From: JBDREF01 sp043820045
GTDB taxonomy: Bacteria; Planctomycetota; Phycisphaerae; Sedimentisphaerales; Anaerobacaceae
Length of the DNA stretch: 7,787 bases
Direction of reading: 5' to 3'
Assembly (NCBI GenBank): GCA_043820045.1
Contig: JBDREF010000061.1
Location: 1-7,787 of the forward strand
Shown: positions 1 to 6,188 of the stretch, in pieces
Layout: each line of letters opens with the position of its first letter
How positions within the stretch are numbered: the stretch's first letter is position 1
Position numbers and translations under genes: made by a program
Notes under the pieces: generated by a model
The model's input: the letters and a program-made list of their open reading frames with translations, nothing else
What the model was told of the DNA's origin: nothing
Databases searched by the model: none

Positions 1-159
1 AGCAACTACAACTTCGACGAATGGGGAAAAATCTTCGAAGATACGGTGGCCGCGGCGGCGATTATCGACAGGTTGGTCCACCATGCAAACATCTTCTATG
101 TCAACGGCAGCAGCTATAGGCTTAAGGATAAATTGAAAAAAGGTCAGTCATCAAACTGA
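1..159 (+). CDS. istB: IS21-family helper ATPase IstB, C-terminal end (partial)
   Basis: The window opens inside a reading frame of 52 codons plus a TGA stop. It contains the characteristic C-terminal stretch of IstB: an FDEWGKIF motif, then acidic and alanine-rich residues, then IIDRLVHHA and a closing SYRLK. IstB is the AAA+ ATPase that assists the IstA transposase of IS21-family elements in target capture and strand transfer. The Walker motifs and the IstA gene would lie upstream, outside the window, so I cannot tell whether the element is intact. The stop is followed within about 60 bases by terminal repeat sequences, as expected for the right end of such an element. Family assignment is confident; the activity of the element is unknown. 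Confidence 0.88.
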   Translation, partial: SNYNFDEWGKIFEDTVAAAAIIDRLVHHANIFYVNGSSYRLKDKLKKGQSSN

Positions 160-175
160 AAAACAACGCCTTGAA

Positions 176-214
176 GGGGGGTCAATTTTATCTGCATACA
201 GGGGGTCAAATTTG
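176..214 (+). repeat. Paired terminal repeat of the IS21-like end
   Basis: Two near-identical direct repeats are visible: GGGGGGTCAATTTTA at 176-190 and GGGGGTCAAATTTG at 201-214. Their GGTCAA cores are 24 bases apart. This fits the multiple transposase-binding sites found inside IS21-family ends. Reading them as IstA binding sites is an inference from position and family habit. Confidence 0.6.
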
Positions 215-220
215 TTGACA
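215..220 (+). promoter_or_regulatory. Outward-facing TTGACA hexamer at the IS end
   Basis: A perfect consensus -35 hexamer lies at the very end of the IS21-like element and points toward the ligase gene. At the usual 16-18 base spacing there is no good -10 box; the nearest AT-rich word, TATCGA at 231-236, is too close. It may be the -35 half of a junction promoter of the kind described for tandem IS21 copies, or chance. I do not claim it drives the ligase gene. Confidence 0.3.
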
Positions 221-248
221 AACAACACACTATCGAAGAGGAATGGAA

Positions 249-1529
249 ATGAGGAACATGAAGATAGATCAAAGCCAACAATTGAACGAAATACTTGTTC
301 ACGCATACGAGAACACACCCTTTTACCGACAGCAGTTCAAGGACGCAGGCCTGGGTATAAGCGACCTAGCCCAATGTACGATTGCTGACTTGCCCAAATT
401 ACCATTCGTTAACGAACAATCACTTAGAGAACAGTGGAATGAAATGTCCGTAATGGACGCAAACAGTTTCCGTGCAACGACAAGCGGCGGAACAACGGGA
501 AAGCCTAAGCTACTGGTGAGGTCCAGGAATGACTGGGAAAGAAGTCTTGACTCGCACATCAAGTTGCTGAGAATTTGCGGTTTGAAGGAGTCAGATCGCA
601 TCATGATTGCCCTTCCATTTGACATATGGTCCGTCGGTTTTCTTACTGTAGAATCGTGCAAATTCATGGGTTGCTTTGCAGTCCCCGTGGGAGTGCGAAT
701 GGATGACGAACCGACTCTCGACTATGCAGAACGATTCAACATTTCAGCCGTCATAACAAGTCCATCGCGATGGGTGCATCTTTCAGGACAACGACCAGTG
801 CTTCATGAGAAACTCTCGGGGCTGAGAATGGTTTTAGCGGGAGAGCCTGTTGCGGATGTCGATAGGAAGAATCTTGAGTACTCGTGGAACGGCATTGTGC
901 GGAGTCTATATGGTTCAGAGGAAACAGATGGATTAGGAGCTGAATGTGGGATGGGAAAGCTGGGAATGCACGTGCTTTCTGACAGATTCATCTTCGAAAC
1001 AATTGGAGACAATTTATCAACCAAATCATCAATCAACTGCGGAGTAGGTGAGCTTGTTGTAACCTCACTATATCACAGGGGGACTCCCTTGATTAGGTAT
1101 AGATTGGGTGACCTTGTTGAGATATTTCAAGAAGAGTGTCCATGTGAATGTGAGTTCCCCAAAATTAGGGTTATTGGCAAGTGTGGCGAGGTCTTGGCCT
1201 TTAGAGATGCAACGCGTGTGTTTGGTTACCAAATCGACGAAGCATTGACTGAGGCGATCGGGTCACAGGTGATGTTTCAAGCCGCCGCTCTTGATGGAGA
1301 GAGAAATACAGAAGTATTAGAAATTAGAATATCTGGAGATGTTTCAGATCTCATAGTGGAGAAAATATTGCGTTCAGTCTCTTTAATTACCCTTGAACTT
1401 CAAGAATCTATCCAGATGGGGGTGTTGACAGTCAGAGTAAAGGCAGGAAATGTGCACTTCGAATCTACAAAAAAGGGAAAGCAGCGTAGGCTGCTGGATC
1501 TTCGAAAGAATCCGGTACCCAATGTTTAG
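249..1529 (+). CDS. Phenylacetate-CoA ligase-like adenylate-forming enzyme (PaaK family)
   Basis: This ANL-superfamily enzyme most resembles PaaK-type acyl/aryl-CoA ligases, which adenylate a carboxylic acid and transfer it to CoA. Numbered from the first ATG at 243, it shows an N-terminal AYENTPFYR motif (PaaK style), the ATP-binding loop TTSGGTTGKPK at 79-89, an acyl-adenylate-site YGSEET at 223-228, the hinge-proximal YRLGD at 286-290, and a C-terminal GKQRR whose Lys413 matches the catalytic lysine of the mobile domain. Length (about 428 aa) is normal for the family and the frame is unbroken. I prefer the ATG at 249 because AGAGGA at 237-242 is well spaced for it and too close for 243; an ATG at 258 is also possible. 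The substrate is not readable. No paa pathway gene is nearby, and the gene is AT-richer than the right flank, suggesting transfer. F390-synthetase-like or LuxE-like relatives are alternatives. Confidence 0.85.
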   Translation: MRNMKIDQSQQLNEILVHAYENTPFYRQQFKDAGLGISDLAQCTIADLPKLPFVNEQSLREQWNEMSVMDANSFRATTSGGTTGKPKLLVRSRNDWERSLDSHIKLLRICGLKESDRIMIALPFDIWSVGFLTVESCKFMGCFAVPVGVRMDDEPTLDYAERFNISAVITSPSRWVHLSGQRPVLHEKLSGLRMVLAGEPVADVDRKNLEYSWNGIVRSLYGSEETDGLGAECGMGKLGMHVLSDRFIFETIGDNLSTKSSINCGVGELVVTSLYHRGTPLIRYRLGDLVEIFQEECPCECEFPKIRVIGKCGEVLAFRDATRVFGYQIDEALTEAIGSQVMFQAAALDGERNTEVLEIRISGDVSDLIVEKILRSVSLITLELQESIQMGVLTVRVKAGNVHFESTKKGKQRRLLDLRKNPVPNV

Positions 1530-1666
1530 GCCAGGATTTGTAGCATATGGAAAATAAAGGTGACACCGCGTCCGGTATGTTGTAAATTGGAGTAATGGAT
1601 AAAAACCGTCATATAACCATCGCATGAACACGGATGGGGCTTCCTCTGCGCTCCAGTCCCACTGTG
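1530..1666. other. Non-coding spacer with a possible IS3-family end
   Basis: No credible gene occupies this stretch. It lies between the ligase stop and the point where transposase homology begins on the - strand. It holds the GC-rich word GGTGACACCGCGTCCGGTAT (1559-1578), followed by an AT-rich run ending near 1618. It is just beyond the C-terminal side of the transposase remnant, so it could be the right end of that insertion sequence, but no matching inverted repeat survives on the other side to prove it. Confidence 0.35.
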
Positions 1667-2091
1667 CAAAGGGTTCATATGGACATAGTCCCGTTTGAAC
1701 GTCTTGACGAACGATTCCGCCATCCCGTTGGACTCCGGGTTGTAATAAGGCGTCGTGTAGACCTCCAACCTCATCATCCGTGCAAAGTTCTGTGTGTCAT
1801 GGGACACGTAAGCCGGACCGTTGCCGCTGAGCCACTGGATCTTCTCCGGTACCCGATCCACAAAGCCGAACCGGGCCTCAATCGCCTCCGCCATCAGATC
1901 CCGGACCATGTCCCCGTAGATGCCCCCCGTTATGGCAACATAGCTCATGATTTCACGATCGCAACAATCCATGCTGAAGGCCACCCGAATCCTCTCCACG
2001 TTCCAGCAGGAATCTCGACATCCGAACACCAGCGAAGGTTGCTTCGAATCATCCGGACGGAACCGACCTCGTCTCTGCAAATGTCATCGAA
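1667..2091 (-). pseudogene. Broken IS3-family (IS2-like) transposase OrfB
   Basis: The - strand encodes the rve integrase core of an IS3-family OrfB in two frames. The upstream frame gives SNLRWCSD with the first catalytic Asp at 2020-2022; the frame then slips near 2006-2010, and the rest continues as CWNVERIRVAFSMDCCDRE. The second catalytic region reads WLSGNG where WLSDNG is expected: the codon at 1823-1825 is Gly, a single A-to-G change on the coding strand. The third motif, SNGMAESF, keeps its Glu. Similarity stops after HMNPL at about 1667, so roughly the last 35 residues are missing, and the N-terminal half upstream of 2091 is absent too. The element cannot transpose on its own. It separates the ligase gene from the Gabija operon. 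The family call is confident; the subgroup is less so. Confidence 0.85.
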
Positions 2092-2123
2092 GCGAGTGGA
2101 AGGTGGAAGTAAAAGCACTCAGT

Positions 2124-2144
2124 AGACGACTAAAACAGTCGTTT
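2124..2144 (+). promoter_or_regulatory. Hairpin immediately upstream of gajA
   Basis: AGACGACT (2124-2131) and AGTCGTTT (2137-2144) can pair into an 8-bp stem (7 Watson-Crick pairs and one G-T) around the loop AAAAC. The core ACGACT/AGTCGT is a perfect inverted repeat. It ends two bases before the GGAG ribosome binding site of gajA at 2147-2150. It could be a leader RNA structure limiting translation, an operator, or a leftover mobile-element end. There is no following U-run, so a terminator reading + is unlikely. Its function is inferred from position only. Confidence 0.45.
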
Positions 2145-2155
2145 CTGGAGATACC

Positions 2156-3928
2156 ATGCAAATCGTAAGGATCACGATACAGAATTTCAGATGCATCAGG
2201 GAAGCGGTTATTCACCCGGTGAAGAACAATGTCTTACTTGGCCCGAACAATGTCGGGAAAACGGCTGTGCTCGAAGCGATAAACCTCACACTCAACCCCG
2301 AGATTGGCTCACGCTGGAGGGTGATCGACGAGAATGACTTCTTTGAGCGCAATTACCTGCCGCCGAATGAGGAAAATGAAGCACCGCATATCTGTATTGA
2401 ACTTGTCCTTGCCGGAATGACAGGCGATGACGAGGACCTGTTCCGTGAGAATCTTGTTCCCTGGAAAACAAATTCGCTAGAGGTGATTGAGTCGGCCGAA
2501 GAGGGCGTTGACCCTTTTGCCGATGCGATCCCAGCGATCCGTGTGTTCTTTGACGGCTGGTACGATCCTGAGGAAGATGAGTTCGCTTCAGGGACCTTCT
2601 TTCTGCGGGAAGCATCTTTGCCCCGTGAGGATTGCCCGGTTTTCACGAAGCAACACAAAAGGCATATTGGATTCCTGATTTACCGAGATTTCCGGGCACT
2701 TACGCGACCAATCACCCTGGAACCAGGCAACCTGTTTAACACTTTGCTACTGAGCCAAGAGGTACAACCGAAACATTTCGAGGAGGCGCTTCAGGGCGTC
2801 CGCAATGCCCTCGATCCAATGGCGCAAGAGCCTGATTTTTCCGCACTGCTGTCGGCCTATAAAACCGAGATTGAGCGATTTCTACCGCTTGCGGGCGACG
2901 AACATCCCGACCTCTGTTTTGAACTTACAGATATGACAAGGGAACAGGTGAAGGCGGCATCGCAACTCTATGTGTCCTCAGGTTGCAGGAGGCCCATACA
3001 GAAAATGGGTGCAGGCACCCGTAGCCTTGCACTACTCGCAATTCTCACGCTTATCATGCGTAGGAGGAAGGGCGGAATCCTGGCACTGGAGGAACCCGAA
3101 ACCTTTCTCTATCCTCACGCTCAACGCCGTGTCATTGACGAATGTATTGCTCTTGCCTCGCAGATGTTTGTCACCACGCATTCCCCTTTCGTTCTGGAGC
3201 GGATGCCGGTTGAAGGCGTGGGGCGGATTGAGAACAATGCTGGTGGCCTTTCATGGCAGCCACTGTTGACAGCAAATGTAAAACAGATCAACCTCTATTC
3301 GAAACGATTGCGCCAGATTCACTGCGAAGCCTTGATGGGCAGGGGTGTGATCGTAGTAGAAGGCGATTCTGACCGCTGGTGGTTGACCGGGGTCAGCAAT
3401 GCGTTAAATGGCCGTGTTTGGCAGAATCGAGTACAAGAAGCATTGGAACTTCAGGGTATCTCGATTGTTAGTGCCGATTCGAATGGAGACATTCATAAGC
3501 TCTGTAAGTTCTTTCACGACTCGGGTTTGCAAACGCTGGCGCTCTTTGACAACTCAAACCAGCCTGCCTTTCTTGCCGAAGCCCTGACAGTTCCTTATCC
3601 GAGTCTATTCCTTCAGGCAGCAGGACTTGAGGAAGTCCTTTCCAAGCACCTCCCCGTCGATGTTCTTCGTGAGATGCTGTTGAAAGCTGATCAATCTCGA
3701 GTCCCTCTCCTGGACGAGGCCATCGTTAATGGTTTGGCTGAGACTGATATCCGGCAACGGAGCAAGGATTTCCTTATCGCGAATAAGGGTTCTGGGCCTA
3801 TGCACTTTTGGATTATCGAGAGACTCCAGCCGAGTGACTTTCCTGACGCACTGTGTGCCGTGTGTAACCTAGCCACCGCGTATGTATCACGGCACGAGGA
3901 CTTGGGCATCTGTACGTTGGTGGGTTGA
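2156..3928 (+). CDS. gajA: Gabija defence protein GajA: OLD-family ATPase with TOPRIM nuclease domain
   Basis: GajA is the nucleotide-sensing, sequence-selective DNA nicking endonuclease of the Gabija anti-phage system and acts in the cytoplasm as a large complex with GajB. The 590 residues match the family in size. The N-terminal ABC-type ATPase half has Walker A GPNNVGKT at 29-36, signature-like GAGTRSL at 285-291, Walker B LALEEPE at 309-315 and a switch His in THSP at 341-344. The C-terminal TOPRIM half has VVEGDSD with Glu402, IVSAD near 437-441, LALFDNSN with Asp465, LEE at 491-493 and a C-terminal catalytic-type Lys in IANKGS (Lys544). The second acidic residue expected after Asp465 (Asp-x-Asp) is Ser467. 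The start ATG has GGAG five bases upstream. Its stop lies just before gajB, which supports Gabija over a lone OLD nuclease. Confidence 0.9.
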   Translation: MQIVRITIQNFRCIREAVIHPVKNNVLLGPNNVGKTAVLEAINLTLNPEIGSRWRVIDENDFFERNYLPPNEENEAPHICIELVLAGMTGDDEDLFRENLVPWKTNSLEVIESAEEGVDPFADAIPAIRVFFDGWYDPEEDEFASGTFFLREASLPREDCPVFTKQHKRHIGFLIYRDFRALTRPITLEPGNLFNTLLLSQEVQPKHFEEALQGVRNALDPMAQEPDFSALLSAYKTEIERFLPLAGDEHPDLCFELTDMTREQVKAASQLYVSSGCRRPIQKMGAGTRSLALLAILTLIMRRRKGGILALEEPETFLYPHAQRRVIDECIALASQMFVTTHSPFVLERMPVEGVGRIENNAGGLSWQPLLTANVKQINLYSKRLRQIHCEALMGRGVIVVEGDSDRWWLTGVSNALNGRVWQNRVQEALELQGISIVSADSNGDIHKLCKFFHDSGLQTLALFDNSNQPAFLAEALTVPYPSLFLQAAGLEEVLSKHLPVDVLREMLLKADQSRVPLLDEAIVNGLAETDIRQRSKDFLIANKGSGPMHFWIIERLQPSDFPDALCAVCNLATAYVSRHEDLGICTLVG

Positions 3929-3933
3929 TCATC

Positions 3934-5607
3934 ATGGCCATGTTCACTCCAACTCCCGAACAACAGAACATCATAGAGACAGATTCCTCCGCAATAGTCA
4001 TTGCCGGCCCTGGCACGGGAAAGACGCGGACTGCCATCGAGAAGGCAAAACGCTATTGCGCCCTCTTTGATCCATCCAAGAAACAAAGGGTTCTATTCCT
4101 GTCTTTCTCAAATGCTGCCATTCGCCGCCTGGCCGAGGCAACGGCGGTAAACTTCTCGCGCCAGGAACGCCGATTGCTCCGATTCATGACGTATCACTCG
4201 TATGCAGCCGAATTGCTGCGGCAGTACGGACGGTTCACGGGGCTACCGGCGAAGGTCCAGATTATGGACACGATTGAGCAAGCATTAACGCTTCTCGAAA
4301 TGTCCACAGAAGTGACGGATGAGACCAAGGATGCGATACTGCACGCGCTCGCGAAGCAAGGACGTTTGGGATTTGACGTTCTTATTCCGTTGACAATATC
4401 ACTCCTTGCCAGTGCTCCGAGACTCCGGGGAATCGTCACGCGCTACCACCCCCTTGTAATAGTCGATGAGTTCCAGGATACCAGTGAGCATCAATGGCGC
4501 ATGCTACAGTTACTTGGGGAAGAATCCCAGGTAGTGGCGTTTGGAGATCCAAACCAGATAATCTACTCATCACTCCACGGGGCAACAGTCAGACGATTTG
4601 ACGAGTTCCTCTCGTGGAAAAGAATTGAGCCGTCAGGCTTCTCCCGACGCAACTTTCGATGCGAACAGACCACCATCCTGGATTTCGCAGAAGCTCTGCT
4701 CTCGGCCACGCCGTATAATCCTCCGGAAGAATGCGCGATCCAGATTGTGCAACTCCAGTATCGTACGGAACTGCGCTCTGCTCTTGCCGTCATCTGGAAG
4801 GCTATTCAAGATCAAGGTGGCGCTAACCCCACCATCGGTATTATAGTCCCCTCAAATGCAATCGCGGACGAGATCGCAGTTGCTCTGCGCTCGCCGCCAG
4901 CCGATACCCGTGTCAAGATTCACGTGTTTGCTCGACTTATTGCTGATGGGGCATCATACGACTCGATCATCTTGGCGCTACTGGCGCTTCGGGACTATTC
5001 GGTATTACAGACCGCGGCATCCCTGCGCAAGTTCGCAATGGCGCTTCATGCGATGGATATTCACTGGAATCGCCGGAAGAAGATGGCGCTGAAGAACCTG
5101 AATCAGCTTGAGAAGTCGCTAATGAAGGCAATGTCTGATGATAGTACGACCCTGTCATTACTGGTGCCGAAGCTACCTTCAATCAGTGATTTCAGCAAAG
5201 CTGTCCCAGAGTTCATTACTGCGGTGGCAAGTTTGAAGGACCTTGAGGTCACGTGCCGTCGGATTGCATCGCACGGCAGACTACCACTTCCCCAAATTGC
5301 TGCTGGTGACCAACTTGAACTATTCGATTTCGTGCGTCAATCGAGAACGGCAAAAGGGCTCGAAGGACACGAGACGGGGTTTGCCAAGACTGAAATCATC
5401 ACATATCATCGCGCAAAAGGACGCGAATTCGACTTTGTTCTGATGGTGGTTGATCCGCGGAATGAAAGCACAAAGCCTCCAATCGAAGAATCACGACGTC
5501 TGTACTACGTATGTGCGACCCGTGCAAAGCAGTGGCTTGGTGTTCTCTGTTACCGAAATGACTTGGGTCGAGTGTTGGGGCCAGTGCTGGCACAGGCAAG
5601 AGGATAG
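3934..5607 (+). CDS. gajB: Gabija defence protein GajB: UvrD/Rep-type superfamily 1 helicase
   Basis: GajB is the helicase/ATPase partner of GajA, thought to sense or process DNA and support nucleotide depletion during phage attack. Numbered from the ATG at 3934 (557 aa): Walker A GPGTGKT at 25-31; motif Ia LFLSFSNAA at 54-62; a TYHSY motif near 86-90; motif II VIVDEFQDTS at 175-184; motif III FGDPNQIIYS at 203-212; NFRC at 240-243; motif V ITYHRAKGREFDFV at 489-502; motif VI RRLYYVCATRAKQWL at 521-535. All core SF1 motifs are present, so it should be an active ATPase. A TTG at 3925 would overlap the gajA stop by four bases, but the ATG at 3934 sits about ten bases after GGTGGG and is preferred. 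Tight spacing indicates one transcript with translational coupling. It is somewhat longer than the founding GajB (about 494 aa). Confidence 0.9.
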   Translation: MAMFTPTPEQQNIIETDSSAIVIAGPGTGKTRTAIEKAKRYCALFDPSKKQRVLFLSFSNAAIRRLAEATAVNFSRQERRLLRFMTYHSYAAELLRQYGRFTGLPAKVQIMDTIEQALTLLEMSTEVTDETKDAILHALAKQGRLGFDVLIPLTISLLASAPRLRGIVTRYHPLVIVDEFQDTSEHQWRMLQLLGEESQVVAFGDPNQIIYSSLHGATVRRFDEFLSWKRIEPSGFSRRNFRCEQTTILDFAEALLSATPYNPPEECAIQIVQLQYRTELRSALAVIWKAIQDQGGANPTIGIIVPSNAIADEIAVALRSPPADTRVKIHVFARLIADGASYDSIILALLALRDYSVLQTAASLRKFAMALHAMDIHWNRRKKMALKNLNQLEKSLMKAMSDDSTTLSLLVPKLPSISDFSKAVPEFITAVASLKDLEVTCRRIASHGRLPLPQIAAGDQLELFDFVRQSRTAKGLEGHETGFAKTEIITYHRAKGREFDFVLMVVDPRNESTKPPIEESRRLYYVCATRAKQWLGVLCYRNDLGRVLGPVLAQARG

Positions 5608-5621
5608 AAGATAAGCGGTGT

Positions 5622-5640
5622 GCTTCTTCGGAGCAGAAGC
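5622..5640 (+). terminator. Weak stem-loop after gajB
   Basis: GCTTCT (5622-5627) and AGAAGC (5635-5640) form a 6-bp stem with a seven-base loop, starting 14 bases after the gajB stop. The position suits a transcription end for the Gabija operon, but no T-run follows, so intrinsic termination is doubtful. Confidence 0.25.
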
Positions 5641-5721
5641 GTACGACAGAATGCACAAAAAGACCTGGCATGATGAAGGATGTGGCGGATAGCTCAAGAG
5701 GCTAACAACTACTTTGTCCTG

Positions 5722-5735
5722 GCAAGCGCGCTTGC
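5722..5735. repeat. Perfect 14-bp palindrome
   Basis: GCAAGCGCGCTTGC is a perfect 14-base palindrome in the gap between gajB and the phosphoesterase remnant. The whole stretch 5608-5786 has no credible gene on either strand. The palindrome may mark the right boundary of the inserted accessory region or bind a dimeric protein; neither can be shown here. Confidence 0.35.
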
Positions 5736-5786
5736 ACCCGCAGGATAAGCCCATTGTTGGAACATTTCTAATAATATTAACTCACT

Positions 5787-6122
5787 TCAAACATCCAAGA
5801 CATCCCTTCTGATCGTCATCCTGTTCCCCTCCGTCGCTTGACCCCACGCGATCAGCCTGAGATGCAGGCCGTTCTCGAACGCGATCTCGATCCCGGTGAT
5901 GCTGAGAGGATGCACACAGGAGCCGGTGTTGTAATAGCTTCCGTCGGGCTGGTGCTTGATCTTGACGCCGTCGGTCCTGACCTTGGATTCCAGGTAGCGC
6001 CTTTCCGTCAGCGACAGGTTCCCGAACGCCGCCCGGGGGGTGTGGCCGGCGATGATGGCGGCAATGCCCCGGTCGTTGCGGTTCGCCCATTCGTGGAGGC
6101 GCTCTTTTGGCCAACAGGTTGG
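5787..6122 (-). pseudogene. Metallophosphoesterase, 3' remnant lacking the catalytic N-terminus
   Basis: This open - strand frame of 111 codons plus stop carries the end of a calcineurin-like metallophosphoesterase: HEWANRNDRGIAAIIAGHT, then YYNTGSCVHP, then SITGIEI and a final tryptophan-containing strand. An in-frame stop at 6123-6125 closes it upstream, and the metal-binding N-terminal motifs (DxH, GDxxD, GNH[DE]) are absent. The normally invariant GHTH motif reads GHTPR: the codon at 6036-6038 is CCC (Pro) where CAC (His) is expected. Truncation and loss of a metal ligand make this a dead gene. It lies about 65 bases downstream of the radical SAM pseudogene on the same strand, probably once in the same operon. 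Overlapping frames in the region are shadows without family similarity. Confidence 0.75.
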
Positions 6123-6188
6123 TCACTCCTAAGCGGAGTATGCAGGTCGGGCGTGCAGCGTGCGGCTCTGTCTGCTGCTATAAAGCGC

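Larger units (their letters stand above)
1..223 (+). mobile_element. Right end of an IS21-family insertion sequence
   Basis: The end of istB is followed by about 60 non-coding bases carrying two copies of a GGGGGTCAA(A)TTT motif (176-190 and 201-214) and then TTGTTGACA. IS21-family ends usually carry multiple short transposase-binding repeats and finish in CA, so the right boundary probably lies near 220-223. The exact end is uncertain because the left end and the target duplication are outside the window. The adenylate-forming enzyme starts 20-30 bases further on, so the element directly abuts that gene. Confidence 0.7.

Noticed and set aside
1634..2125. 163-codon + strand open frame across the transposase remnant
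   Set aside because: It is antisense to clear IS3 integrase-core similarity and its product resembles nothing recognisable.
2292..2658. Two - strand open frames inside gajA
   Set aside because: They lie opposite well-supported GajA coding sequence and show no family features.
243..5607. A single novel system joining the ligase with the ATPase-nuclease and helicase
   Set aside because: A dead transposase and about 600 bases separate the ligase from gajA, and GajA plus GajB already form a known complete system.
5682..5745. tRNA-like stretch containing GGCGGATAGCTCA
   Set aside because: No T-arm consensus (GGTTCRAATCC type) or matching acceptor stem follows at the right distance.
6111..6122. 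CCAAC-AG-GTTGG inverted repeat
   Set aside because: The stem is only five bases with a two-base loop, so a folded structure is unlikely and chance occurrence is probable.
5782..6126. 114-codon - strand open frame beginning TNLLAKRA
   Set aside because: Its arginine- and glutamine-rich product is low complexity, while the neighbouring frame on the same strand gives clear phosphoesterase motifs.
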